From Streptomyces sp. A012304 (GTDB lineage: Bacteria > Actinomycetota > Actinomycetes > Streptomycetales > Streptomycetaceae): DNA of 64,000 nucleotides. Below are positions 23,171 to 32,855 of the stretch, piece by piece; positions within the stretch are counted from its first letter, which is position 1, and the number at the start of each line of letters is the position of its first letter. A program made the position numbers and the translations under genes. Where the stretch lies: the NCBI RefSeq assembly GCF_026008495.1, contig NZ_BQUN01000098.1, positions 62,001 to 126,000 of the forward strand. The letters are read 5' to 3'. The notes beneath the pieces were generated by a model. It saw only the letters and a program-made list of their open reading frames with translations, was not told where the DNA came from and did no database searches.

Positions 23171-23218
23171 GGGTCGGCCCCTGGCCCCGGGATCTCTCCC
23201 GGGGCCAGGGGCCGACCC
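23171..23218. terminator. Second, 21-bp perfect hairpin between convergent genes
   Basis: GGGTCGGCCCCTGGCCCCGGG and its exact complement flank a 6-nt loop (ATCTCT), and outer GGCACAC/GTGTGCC arms can extend it. It sits between the convergent DUF3040 and transglutaminase genes and can act in both directions. Confidence 0.85.
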
Positions 23219-23246
23219 GTGTGCCCGCCTTGCCTCAGCCGGGCGG

Positions 23247-25730
23247 TCAGCCGCCCGTCTGACCGGACGGCCGGCGCACCAGGGCCGCCAGGCGGGCCGC
23301 ACCGGCCGCCTTCAGCGCCGCCCAGCGGTCGGAGAGGTCCCAGACGGCGCGGACGGCTGAACGTGGCGCGACGACCGCCCGCAGCCGGGTACGCCGGTTG
23401 ACCCGGGCCCGCAGGGCCGCACGCACCGTACGCACCTCCTGGGCGAGCCCGGCCTCCGCCCGCGGCTGCGGTGCGAACAGCACCTGCTCCACGGCGCTCG
23501 CCACCCGGTGCACCGAGCCGGCCGGCGCCTCGTCCAGCTCACCGAGCCGGACGATCCGCTCGGCCGCCCGCCGGGGCGTGAGCGCCTCGTCCGGGGGGAT
23601 GCCGTAGTCCCAGGCCGTGTCGGTGAGCTCACGCCACACCGCCAGGACATGAGCGACGGCCGCCTCGGTGATCTCCTGCGACGGCACGTCCAGCAGCACC
23701 GCCGGCTGCCCGCCGTCGGTGTCCCCGCGCCGGCCAGGGCCCGCCCCGGGCACCGGGGCCCCGGAGTGCTGCGCCGAGGCCAGCCGCACCGAACGCCGTC
23801 TGAGCCGCCACAGCATCGGCAGCAGGGGCAGCACCAGCGCCGCCGCCCCCAGCACCGTCCATCCGGCGATCTGATACCAGGGGGTGCCACCGCCGCCCTG
23901 CTCCAGCGGGATCAGCGGCAGCGCGCTGACACAGCCCTCGACCTTCTTGTCGTCCGCCGAGCAGCTCGTGCTCGCCGACGGCTGCGCCGACGGGGCCGCG
24001 TCCGCGGAGCGCGAGGCCTGCGGCAGCTCGGGAACGGTGCTGCCCGAGGTGTCCGGCAGCGTGTACGTGGGCGTCGTGCCCCGGGTCGGGGTCGGTTCGA
24101 AGCGGGTCCAGCCCACGCCCTCGAAGTACAGCTCCGGCCAGGCGTGCGCGTCCTTCAGGGTCACCGCCACCGAACCGTCCGCCTGCGGGGAGCCCGGCGC
24201 GAAGCCCACCGCGACCCGGGCCGGGATGCCCAGCGTGCGGGCCATCGCCGCCATCGCGAACGAGAAGTGGACGCAGAAGCCCTGCTTGTCCCGCAGGAAC
24301 CGGGCGATCGCGTCCCGGCCGCTGCCGACCTGCACCTCGGTGTCGTACTCGAAGCCGCCCGTCACCGCGAAGTAGTCCTGGAGGGCGACCGCCCGCTCGT
24401 AGTCGTTCGTCGCGTTCTTGGTGATCTCGCGGGCCGACCGCGCCACCACCGGCGGCAGCGAGTCCGGCACCTCGGTCCAGTCGTCGAGCAGCGACTCGGG
24501 AGCCTTCCCGGCGGAGGCCAGCTGCCGAGCCGTCGGCTGCACATCGAGGCTGTTGACCTCGTACGTCTTGCCGCGGGTGTTCTGGCCGTGGTCACCGACG
24601 AGGGTCATGCCGACCGGCTCGTACCGCCAGCGGCCGCTGACCTTCACACCACTCGGCGGGTACGGCATCGGCAGCCAGTCCTGGGCGTACCAGTCGGCGG
24701 CCGAGATCCGGGTCCTGACCTGCGAGCGCTTGACCTCCGCGCCCAGGCCGGCGGGCGTGGGGAACTCGTCCGGCACGGCGACGATCTGGCGCTTGGACGG
24801 CTTCCACGTGGTGCCGTCGAAGTCGTCCAGGGAGACGATCCGCAGATACAGGTCCGAGATGTCGGTGGTGCTGGTGCGCAGGGTCAGGACCGTGCGGTCC
24901 TCGTCCACGTTCAGACTGTCGCGCAGCGACACCAGGGGGTTCACCGCGGAGATCGTGCCCCCGCTGCCGTTGCCCGCGCCGACGCCGGTGCCGGCGCCGT
25001 CCAGCAGGCCGCCCTGGATCGCGGGCAGCGGCAGCAGCGGCACCACCAGGGCCACGCCCAGGGCGACCGCGCCTATTCGCCGCCCGGTGCGCACCGGGGC
25101 GACCGGACCCGCCGGGCCGCCCGGGCCGCGCGGGGCGCCGCCGAAGACCCGCCCCCACTGCGAGAGCCGCTCCCGGCCCTCGGCGAGCAGCAGCATCAGA
25201 TAGCCGGCGGCGGCGACCAGGAACCACAGCCAGTCCGCGGCCCCGTCGGCGAGCCCGGCGGCGACCGAGTACAGCGCGAGCAGCGGCAGCCCGGCCGGGG
25301 CCGCGTTGCGGAAGGTCACCGCGAGGGTGTCCACCGCGAGGCCGATCACCAGCACGCCGCCGATCATCATCAGCCGGATGCCGTCGGACAGCGGGGCCGG
25401 GATCGCGTACCGCTCCACGTCGTCCACGCCCGCCTGGAGCAGGTCGCCGAAGTGCTGGAAGGCCTGCGGACCCGGAATCAGCCCCACCAGGGCGTGCTCC
25501 CGGGCGAAGACCAGGGTCAGCAGCATCAGCGTGACCAGCGCCTGGGCCAGCACGGTCAGCGGCCGGGCCAGCGGCACCCGCCGGGCCGCCGCGCCCACCC
25601 CGGACTGGACCGCCAGCAGGAACGTCGCCTGGAGGATCCAGGTGGCCGGGTCGACCAGCGGCAGCAGGGCACAGGAGGCCATCACCGTGGCCGCCGCCGA
25701 ACACAGCGTCAGTCGGGCCCGACCGCTCAC
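23247..25730 (-). CDS. Transglutaminase-like membrane protein (TgpA type: DUF3488, transglutaminase core, DUF4129)
   Basis: The 827-residue protein begins at GTG 25730, overlapping the DUF58 stop by GTGA. Residues about 1-210 form several transmembrane helices (DUF3488/TgpA N-terminus). An extracellular region then holds a papain-like transglutaminase core with Cys in DKQGFCVHFSFAMAAMARTLG, His in LKDAHAWPELYFEG and the following Glu/Asp. A further transmembrane helix (about 625-650) and a cytoplasmic DUF4129-like tail complete it. It is the last gene of a moxR-DUF58-tgpA operon, a widespread arrangement thought to act in envelope protein processing or assembly. The natural substrate is not known. 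Confidence 0.92.
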   Translation of the reverse strand: MSGRARLTLCSAAATVMASCALLPLVDPATWILQATFLLAVQSGVGAAARRVPLARPLTVLAQALVTLMLLTLVFAREHALVGLIPGPQAFQHFGDLLQAGVDDVERYAIPAPLSDGIRLMMIGGVLVIGLAVDTLAVTFRNAAPAGLPLLALYSVAAGLADGAADWLWFLVAAAGYLMLLLAEGRERLSQWGRVFGGAPRGPGGPAGPVAPVRTGRRIGAVALGVALVVPLLPLPAIQGGLLDGAGTGVGAGNGSGGTISAVNPLVSLRDSLNVDEDRTVLTLRTSTTDISDLYLRIVSLDDFDGTTWKPSKRQIVAVPDEFPTPAGLGAEVKRSQVRTRISAADWYAQDWLPMPYPPSGVKVSGRWRYEPVGMTLVGDHGQNTRGKTYEVNSLDVQPTARQLASAGKAPESLLDDWTEVPDSLPPVVARSAREITKNATNDYERAVALQDYFAVTGGFEYDTEVQVGSGRDAIARFLRDKQGFCVHFSFAMAAMARTLGIPARVAVGFAPGSPQADGSVAVTLKDAHAWPELYFEGVGWTRFEPTPTRGTTPTYTLPDTSGSTVPELPQASRSADAAPSAQPSASTSCSADDKKVEGCVSALPLIPLEQGGGGTPWYQIAGWTVLGAAALVLPLLPMLWRLRRRSVRLASAQHSGAPVPGAGPGRRGDTDGGQPAVLLDVPSQEITEAAVAHVLAVWRELTDTAWDYGIPPDEALTPRRAAERIVRLGELDEAPAGSVHRVASAVEQVLFAPQPRAEAGLAQEVRTVRAALRARVNRRTRLRAVVAPRSAVRAVWDLSDRWAALKAAGAARLAALVRRPSGQTGG

Positions 25731-27111
25731 GCTCCCACCTCCCCGCCGCTCGTCCCGCCCGCCGTCACGACGCCGCCGCGCTCGCGGTCGGCCCGGCGCC
25801 ACAGCTCGTTCAGCGAAGCGCCCCGCGGCACGCTCAGGGCCGTCCAGCCCGCCTCGCGCAGCATCCGCAGCCGCTCCTCCTGCCTGCTCATCGGTCCGGG
25901 CACCTCGTTCGGTTCACGGCTCCAGCTGTCGGCGTCCAGCAGGAAGGCGACCGCGCCCCCGCTGCGCTGGCGCATCTTCGCGGCGACCGTGGCCTGCTCC
26001 TCGTCGAGGTCACCGAGGAAGGCCACCAGCAGCCCCTCGTTGCCCCCGCGCAGCACGTCGTACGCGCGCGACAGGCCGGTGCCCTCGGAGTGGTCGATCA
26101 CCGCGAGGGTGTCCATCATCAGCCCGGCCGCGTCCGCCGTCTCCTGGCTGGCCCCGGCGAACCCGTCGGCGCCCTCGCCGGGCACCGAGTTGCCCGTGTC
26201 GGTCAGCAGCCGCACGGAGAAGCCACGCTCCAGCATGTGCACCAGCACGGACGCGGTGGCCGAGACCGCCCACTCGAACGCCGAGTCCGGGCCCGCGCCG
26301 TGGTAGGCCAGGCCGCGCGTGTCCAGCAGCACCGTGCAGCGGGAGCGCTGGGGCTGTTCCTCGCGGCGCACCATCAGCTCGCCGTAGCGGGCGGTGGAGC
26401 GCCAGTGCACCCGGCGCAGGTCGTCGCCGTAGCGGTACCCGCGCGGGATCACGTCGTCCTCGCCGGCCAGCGCCAGCGAGCGCTGCCGTCCGTCGCCGTA
26501 CCCCTTGGCCTCGCCGCTCAGCCGGACCGGCGGCAGCGCCTCCACCCGCGGGATGACCGTCAGCGTGTCGTACGAGGAGAAGGAGCGGGTCAGTTCGCAC
26601 ATGCCGAACGGGTCGTTCAGCCGCAGCTGGAGCGGGCCCAGCGGGTAGCGGCCGCGCAGGTCGGAGCGGACCCGGTAGGACACCTCGCGGCGGCCGCCCG
26701 CCTCCACCCGGTCCAGGACGAAGCGGGGGCGCGGGCCCAGCACGTACGGCACCCGGTCCTGGAGCATCAGCAGGCCCGTGGGCAGCCGCGAGACGTTGTC
26801 CATCCGCAGATGGACGCGGGCCTCGCCGCCGGCGGGCACGCGCGCGGGGGAGAGCCGGCGGCTGCCGGCCACCCGGTAGCGGGTGCGGTAGACGACGGCC
26901 GCGCAGACCAGCGGCAGCGCGGCCAGCAGCAGTCCGACCCGCAGCAGATCGGGCTGCCCGAGGACGTACGCGCAGACCGCGGCCGCGACGCCGGCGGCCA
27001 GGAAGGAGCGGCCGCGGGTGGTCAGACCGGCCAGGGCGGTGCGCACGGCTCCCTTCTCGCCGCGGGGCCGCTCGCCGCCGGTCTCGGCGGGTCCGGACCC
27101 ACCGGTGGCCA

Positions 27112-27112
<1 letters not shown>
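25727..27112 (-). CDS. DUF58 domain protein (MoxR-associated)
   Basis: The 461-residue protein starts at ATG 27112, which overlaps the moxR stop (TGATG) and has GGAGG five bases upstream; a GTG one codon earlier is possible. Two N-terminal transmembrane helices (FLAAGVAAAVCAYVLGQ; LLRVGLLLAALPLVCAAVVY) precede a beta-rich part. The DUF58 signature follows (GYGDGRQRSLALAGEDDVIPRGYRYGDDLRRVHWRSTARYGELMVRR, about residues 215-265). The rest has a von Willebrand A-like fold with a partial metal site (VLLDTRG). These proteins act with MoxR AAA+ ATPases and a transglutaminase, all encoded here in one operon. Confidence 0.92.
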
Positions 27113-28146
<1,034 letters not shown>

Positions 28147-28385
28147 CCGGCCCTCCTCGGCCCGTACTTTCTTCCGGGCCGACGCTTCCTGCGCTGCGGA
28201 CCGGCCCACCCCGAATCACGGACGCCGCACACGAAAAACTCAGCGGCGTCACACCCGCATTCTTGCTGCCGTTACCGATTCGTGTCACTCGCCTGTGGAC
28301 AACTGTCCGCGATATGTCGGGGTTATGGCCTTTTGGGTGCCCGGGGGCCGGAAATTAACAGCGAAACGACAGCGACGGCGAAAGG

Positions 28386-28931
28386 TCACGCCGGGTCGAC
28401 CTCGCGCAGCAGGCCCGTCTTCACGTCGAAGACGAAGCCGCGCACGTCGTCGGTGTGCAGCAGGAACGGCGAGGTGCGCACCCGCTGCATCGACTGCCGC
28501 ACGTCCTGGTCGACGTCCCTGAAGGCCTCCACCGCCCACGAGGGACGCTGGCCGACCTCCATCTCCAGCTCGGTGCGGAAGTCCTCGGTGAGTGCCTCCA
28601 GGCCGCAGCCGGTGTGGTGGATGAGGACCACGCTGCGCGTGCCGAGCTTGCGCTGGCTGATGGTGAGCGAGCGGATCACGTCGTCGGTCACCACGCCGCC
28701 CGCGTTGCGGATCGTGTGGCAGTCGCCGAGCTCCAGGCCGAGCGCGGCGTGCAGGTCCAGACGGGCGTCCATGCAGGCCACGACGGCGACGTGCAGGACG
28801 GGGCGGGCGTCCATGCCCGGGTCGGTGAACGCGGCGGCGTAGCGCTCGTTGGCCTCGACCAGACGGTCGGTCACCGTGTCGCCGTGCATGGCGCCCGCGG
28901 ACTCGGTGGGTACGGATGCGGAAGTCGTCAT
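28386..28931 (-). CDS. Beta-class carbonic anhydrase
   Basis: The 181-residue zinc enzyme interconverts CO2 and bicarbonate. It has the zinc-binding and catalytic residues of a beta-carbonic anhydrase: VVACMDARLD (Cys and the Asp-Arg dyad) and VLIHHTGCGLEAL (His and Cys), with IRNAGGVVTDDVIRSL between them. It is of the short, actinobacterial Rv1284-like type. ATG 28931 is preferred because a -10 box TAATGT ends 7 nt upstream, as in leaderless genes; ATG 28937 is also possible. It is divergent from the dcw cluster. Confidence 0.93.
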   Translation of the reverse strand: MTTSASVPTESAGAMHGDTVTDRLVEANERYAAAFTDPGMDARPVLHVAVVACMDARLDLHAALGLELGDCHTIRNAGGVVTDDVIRSLTISQRKLGTRSVVLIHHTGCGLEALTEDFRTELEMEVGQRPSWAVEAFRDVDQDVRQSMQRVRTSPFLLHTDDVRGFVFDVKTGLLREVDPA

Positions 28932-29351
28932 AACCATGACATTACTGGTCACCGCCGATCCGGTCCTGTTGTGAGATGGGAAAAAGAGCGCCATCACGTC
29001 CCCTTTGTGAGCTAAGCCACAGGAGTGGGGAACGGGCGCCCGAGCGGGTGGTTCCCGCCCGTCCGCCGCTTCGCGCGGGGCCCGGGCACGACGCGCAGGC
29101 CGGTTGATTGACCGCGAGACAGGGTGGACTAAAGTGACGCGAAGCGGGAGGCGACACTCTCCCCGCTGGACTGAATTCCCCGTGAGACCCCGGCACGGCT
29201 GCCGGAATCTCCCCGCGTGCGCGGCGCGTACGTACGGCTCGGCCTCCTCCCGCTCCCGGCCGGCTGACGCTTCCGGCGCCGGCGGGCCTCCCCTTCACGA
29301 GCGGGCGGGGACCCGGCGGTGCGTACGGCCCGCCGGATCTGAGAGGGCCCC
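28932..29351. other. 420-bp divergent spacer between carbonic anhydrase and rsmH
   Basis: No gene is found here; in particular no mraZ-like frame precedes rsmH. The left end holds the carbonic anhydrase -10 box (TAATGT at 28939-28944, minus strand) and the middle a good promoter reading toward rsmH. The last 150 bp are GC-rich leader sequence. Confidence 0.7.
29108..29135 (+). promoter_or_regulatory. Probable promoter of the dcw cluster (rsmH)
   Basis: TTGACC (-35) and TAAAGT (-10) are separated by 16 bp, about 215 bp upstream of rsmH. It is the best promoter-like pair in the spacer and faces the division genes. The long leader it predicts has no obvious riboswitch. Confidence 0.5.
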
Positions 29352-30308
29352 TTGAGCGCGAGTCGACATGTCCCGGTGATGCTCCAGCGGTGCCTGGACC
29401 TGTTGGCCCCCGCTCTGGAGCGGCCCGGGGCGGTCGTCGTGGACTGCACGCTCGGCCTCGGCGGGCACAGCGAGGCGCTGCTGACGCGGTTCCCCGAGGC
29501 GCGCCTCGTCGCCCTCGACCGCGACAAGGAGGCGCTGCGGCTCTCCGGTGAGCGCCTCGCACCCTTCGGCGAGCGCGCCACCCTCGTCCACGCGGTCTAC
29601 GACGAGCTGCCGCACGTCCTGGACCGGCTCGGCATCCCGCGCGTGCAGGGCGTGCTGTTCGACCTCGGGGTCTCCTCCATGCAGCTCGACGAGGCCGACC
29701 GGGGCTTCGCCTACGCCCAGGACGCCCCCCTCGACATGCGCATGGACCAGACGACCGGGATCAGCGCCGCCGAGGTCCTCAACACCTACCCGGCGGGCGA
29801 ACTGGTGCGCATCCTGCGCGCCTACGGCGAGGAGAAGCAGGCCAAGCGGATCGTCTCCGCGATCGTGCGGGAACGCGAGAAGGAGCCGTTCAGCCACAGC
29901 GCGCGGCTCGTCGAGCTGATCCGCGACGCCCTTCCGCAGGCCGCCAAGCGCACCGGCGGCAACCCGGCCAAGCGCACCTTCCAGGCCCTGCGCATCGAGG
30001 TCAACGGTGAACTCGCCGTCCTGGAGCGGGCGATCCCGGCCGCGGTGAAGGCCCTCGGCGTCGGCGGGCGGATCGCCGTGCTGTCGTACCACTCGCTGGA
30101 GGACCGGCTGGTCAAGCAGGTGTTCGCGGCCGGCGCCGCCACGACCGCGCCCCCCGGGCTGCCGGTCGTCCCCGAGCGCTACCAGCCCCGGCTCAAGCTG
30201 CTCACGCGCGGTGCCGAACTTCCCACCGAGGAAGAGGTCGCCGAGAACCGGCGGGCCGCCCCGGCGCGGCTGCGCGGGGCCGAGCGCATCAGGGAGGACG
30301 TCGAGTGA
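29352..30308 (+). CDS. rsmH: 16S rRNA (cytosine-1402-N4) methyltransferase RsmH
   Basis: This 318-residue enzyme (formerly MraW) methylates C1402 of 16S rRNA. It starts at a TTG with GAGAGGG upstream (MSASRHVPVMLQRCLDLL). SAM-binding motif I is VVDCTLGLGGHSEALL; GVLFDLGVSSMQLDEADRGFAY and AKRTFQALRIEVNGEL, with AVLSYHSLEDRLVK, are the family signatures. It is the first gene of the dcw cluster, where it normally follows mraZ; here mraZ is missing. Confidence 0.96.
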   Translation: MSASRHVPVMLQRCLDLLAPALERPGAVVVDCTLGLGGHSEALLTRFPEARLVALDRDKEALRLSGERLAPFGERATLVHAVYDELPHVLDRLGIPRVQGVLFDLGVSSMQLDEADRGFAYAQDAPLDMRMDQTTGISAAEVLNTYPAGELVRILRAYGEEKQAKRIVSAIVREREKEPFSHSARLVELIRDALPQAAKRTGGNPAKRTFQALRIEVNGELAVLERAIPAAVKALGVGGRIAVLSYHSLEDRLVKQVFAAGAATTAPPGLPVVPERYQPRLKLLTRGAELPTEEEVAENRRAAPARLRGAERIREDVE

Positions 30309-30380
30309 GAGACGCGCGGCGGGCGTTTCGGGGACACCCCCGGCCAGGTCGGTCCACAACTCCAACCCAGGGGAGGGCGA

Positions 30381-30833
30381 GTGAGTAGGAAACCCGAACT
30401 GAAGGGGAGGGCCGCCCGGCTCGCGCGTCTCTTCCCGGCGGGCCCGCGCCAGGCGGCTCGCACCCCCTTCGTCCTCCTCGTCGTCCTGCTCCTCGGCGGC
30501 GGCCTCATCGGCCTGCTCGTGCTGAACTCCGCGCTCAGCGAAGGCTCGTTCAAGATGGACGACCTCCAGCGGGACACCAAGAACCTCACCGACGAGGAGC
30601 AGGCGCTCCAGCGGGACATCGACTCCTACTCCGCCCCGGACGCCCTCCAGCGCCGCGCCCGCGAACTCGGCATGGTCCCCGGCGGCGACCCGGCCTTCCT
30701 CGACCCCGACGGCACCGTGAAGGGCGTCCCGTCGGCCGCCGCCGAGCGCTCCGCGGCCGACAGCGTCGTACGCCCGCCCGAGGCCCTCGAGACGGCCCCG
30801 CCCGCCCCCCTTCCCCCGACCCCCGGCAGGTGA
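30381..30833 (+). CDS. ftsL: Cell division protein FtsL
   Basis: This 150-residue single-pass protein is part of the FtsQLB-type divisome subcomplex. It has a basic cytoplasmic N-terminus, one transmembrane helix (about 28-50: FVLLVVLLLGGGLIGLLVLNS) and an extracytoplasmic coiled-coil-like stretch (about 55-95, MDDLQRDTKNLTDEEQALQRDIDSY). A Pro-rich tail ends it. Identity rests mainly on topology and position between rsmH and ftsI. Its stop overlaps the ftsI start (GTGA). Confidence 0.88.
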   Translation: MSRKPELKGRAARLARLFPAGPRQAARTPFVLLVVLLLGGGLIGLLVLNSALSEGSFKMDDLQRDTKNLTDEEQALQRDIDSYSAPDALQRRARELGMVPGGDPAFLDPDGTVKGVPSAAAERSAADSVVRPPEALETAPPAPLPPTPGR

Positions 30834-32794
30834 CGGAAGTGTCCGACAGGGAACCGCCCCGTCGACGGGTACCCGGCCCGGCCCGGGGCTCCCGGCCGGT
30901 GGCCCAGCGACGGCCCGGGCCCGGTGGCCGGCCGGTGCGGAGGCCGACGGCCCGGCCCGTCCCGCCCCAGGTCATCCGGCTCGGCAGCCCCCGGCCCCGG
31001 CTGCGCATGGTCGGGCTCGCGCTGACGCTCGTGCTGATCGCCTTCGTCGTCCGCCTGCTCCAGGTGCAGGCCGTCGACGCGAGCACGTACGCCGCCAAGG
31101 CGGAGCAGAACCGGTACGTCGGGCAGGTGCTGGCGGCCGAGCGCGGGGAGATCACCGACCGGGCCGGCATCGCCCTCGCGAGCAGTGAGGACGCCTACGA
31201 CATCACGGCCGACCCGACGATGTTCGCCCGCAAGCAGCTGAAGATCGGCGACGGGCCGGAACAGGCGGCCGCGCTCCTCGCGCCGATCCTCGGGCAGGAG
31301 CAGTCCGACCTGGTCGCGAAGCTGCGGCCCAAGAACCCCGACACCCGCTACACCAAGCTCGCCAGCCGGCAGACGCCGCAGGTCTGGAAGCAGATCAAGG
31401 ACCTGAAGTCCGCGCTCGCCACCAAGGCCCGGACGGACTCCGCCACGGTCAACGTCCTCGCGGGTGTCTTCTCCGTCCCCAGCAGCAAGCGCGTGTACCC
31501 CAACGGCGACCTCGCCGCCGGGATACTGGGCTGGGTCAATGCCGAGGGCAAGGGCGGCGGCGGCGTCGAGCAGCAGCTGAACGCGACCCTGGCCGGCAAG
31601 GACGGCAAGATCCGCTACGCCCAGTCCGGCGGCCGCCAGGTGCCCACCGCGGGCTCCACCGAGACCCCGGCCGTCCCCGGCTCCGACGTCGAGCTGACGA
31701 TCGACCGGGACATCCAGTGGGCCGCGCAGAACGCCATCACCGAGCAGGTGAGGGCGTCCAAGGCCGACCGCGGCTACGTCATCGTCCAGGACACCCGCAC
31801 CGGCGAGATCCTCGCCATGGCCAACTCGCCCGGCTTCGACCCCAACGACCTGTCGAAGGCCGACTCCTCGGCCATGGGCAACGCGGCCCTCCAGGACGCC
31901 TACGAGCCCGGCTCCACCGCCAAGGTCATGTCGATGGCCGCCGTCCTGGAGGAGAACGTCGCCACCCCCCTGACGCGCGTCACCGTGCCCAACCGGCTGC
32001 ACCGCGGCGACCGGCTCTTCCAGGACGACATCGACCACCCCACCTGGTACCTCACGCTCAACGGAGTCCTCGCGAAGTCCAGCAACATCGGCACCATCCT
32101 GGCCACCGGCCAGCTCGGCAAGACCCAGGCCCAGGCCAACCAGGTCCTCTACTCCTACCTGCGCAAGTTCGGCATCGGCAGCCCCACCGGGCTCGGCTTC
32201 CCCGGCGAGACGAAGGGCATCCTCGCGCCGCCCGCCACGTGGTCGACCTCGCAGCAGTACACGATTCCTTTCGGCCAGGGCGTCTCCGTCAACGCGCTCC
32301 AGGCGGCCTCCGTCTACTCGACGATCGCCAACGGCGGCGTCCGCGTCGAGCCCACCCTGATCCGCGGCACCCAGGGCCCCGACGGGCGCTTCATCCCGGC
32401 CACCGCGCCCCAGAAGACGCGGGTGATCAGCCAGAAGACGGCCAAGACCCTCGCCCGGATGCTGGAGTCGGTCGTGGACGACGAGGAGGGCACCGGCACC
32501 AAGGCACGTATCCCCGGCTACCGCGTGGCGGGCAAGACCGGCACCGCGAACCGAGTGGATCCGGCCACCGGCAAGTACCGTGGCTACACCTCGTCCTTCG
32601 CCGGTTTCGCGCCCGCCGACAAGCCGCGCGTGACGGTCTACTGCGCGATCCAGAACGCCACCACGGGCAGCTACTTCGGCGGCCAGATCTGCGGCCCGGT
32701 CTTCAAGCAGGTCATGGAGTTCGCCCTGAAGAGCCTCCAGGTCCCGCCGACCGGGGCGAAGGCCGCGAACCTTCCGGTCTCCTTCGCCCCCTGA
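30830..32794 (+). CDS. ftsI: Septal penicillin-binding protein FtsI (PBP3)
   Basis: This 654-residue class B penicillin-binding protein is the transpeptidase that crosslinks septal peptidoglycan. A basic, Pro/Arg-rich cytoplasmic tail (1-55) and a transmembrane helix (about 60-80: MVGLALTLVLIAFVVRLLQV) lead to a dimerisation domain and a transpeptidase domain. The active-site motifs are SxxK in PGSTAKVMSM, SxN in AKSSNIG and KTG in VAGKTGTANR. The GTG start overlaps the ftsL stop by 4 nt. It partners FtsW, encoded downstream. Confidence 0.96.
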   Translation: MTEVSDREPPRRRVPGPARGSRPVAQRRPGPGGRPVRRPTARPVPPQVIRLGSPRPRLRMVGLALTLVLIAFVVRLLQVQAVDASTYAAKAEQNRYVGQVLAAERGEITDRAGIALASSEDAYDITADPTMFARKQLKIGDGPEQAAALLAPILGQEQSDLVAKLRPKNPDTRYTKLASRQTPQVWKQIKDLKSALATKARTDSATVNVLAGVFSVPSSKRVYPNGDLAAGILGWVNAEGKGGGGVEQQLNATLAGKDGKIRYAQSGGRQVPTAGSTETPAVPGSDVELTIDRDIQWAAQNAITEQVRASKADRGYVIVQDTRTGEILAMANSPGFDPNDLSKADSSAMGNAALQDAYEPGSTAKVMSMAAVLEENVATPLTRVTVPNRLHRGDRLFQDDIDHPTWYLTLNGVLAKSSNIGTILATGQLGKTQAQANQVLYSYLRKFGIGSPTGLGFPGETKGILAPPATWSTSQQYTIPFGQGVSVNALQAASVYSTIANGGVRVEPTLIRGTQGPDGRFIPATAPQKTRVISQKTAKTLARMLESVVDDEEGTGTKARIPGYRVAGKTGTANRVDPATGKYRGYTSSFAGFAPADKPRVTVYCAIQNATTGSYFGGQICGPVFKQVMEFALKSLQVPPTGAKAANLPVSFAP

Positions 32795-32855
32795 GCCCCC
32801 GCCCCCGACCCCAGGCCCGCAGTGTTCAGCGCCGAACCAGCCAGGAAACCAACCC

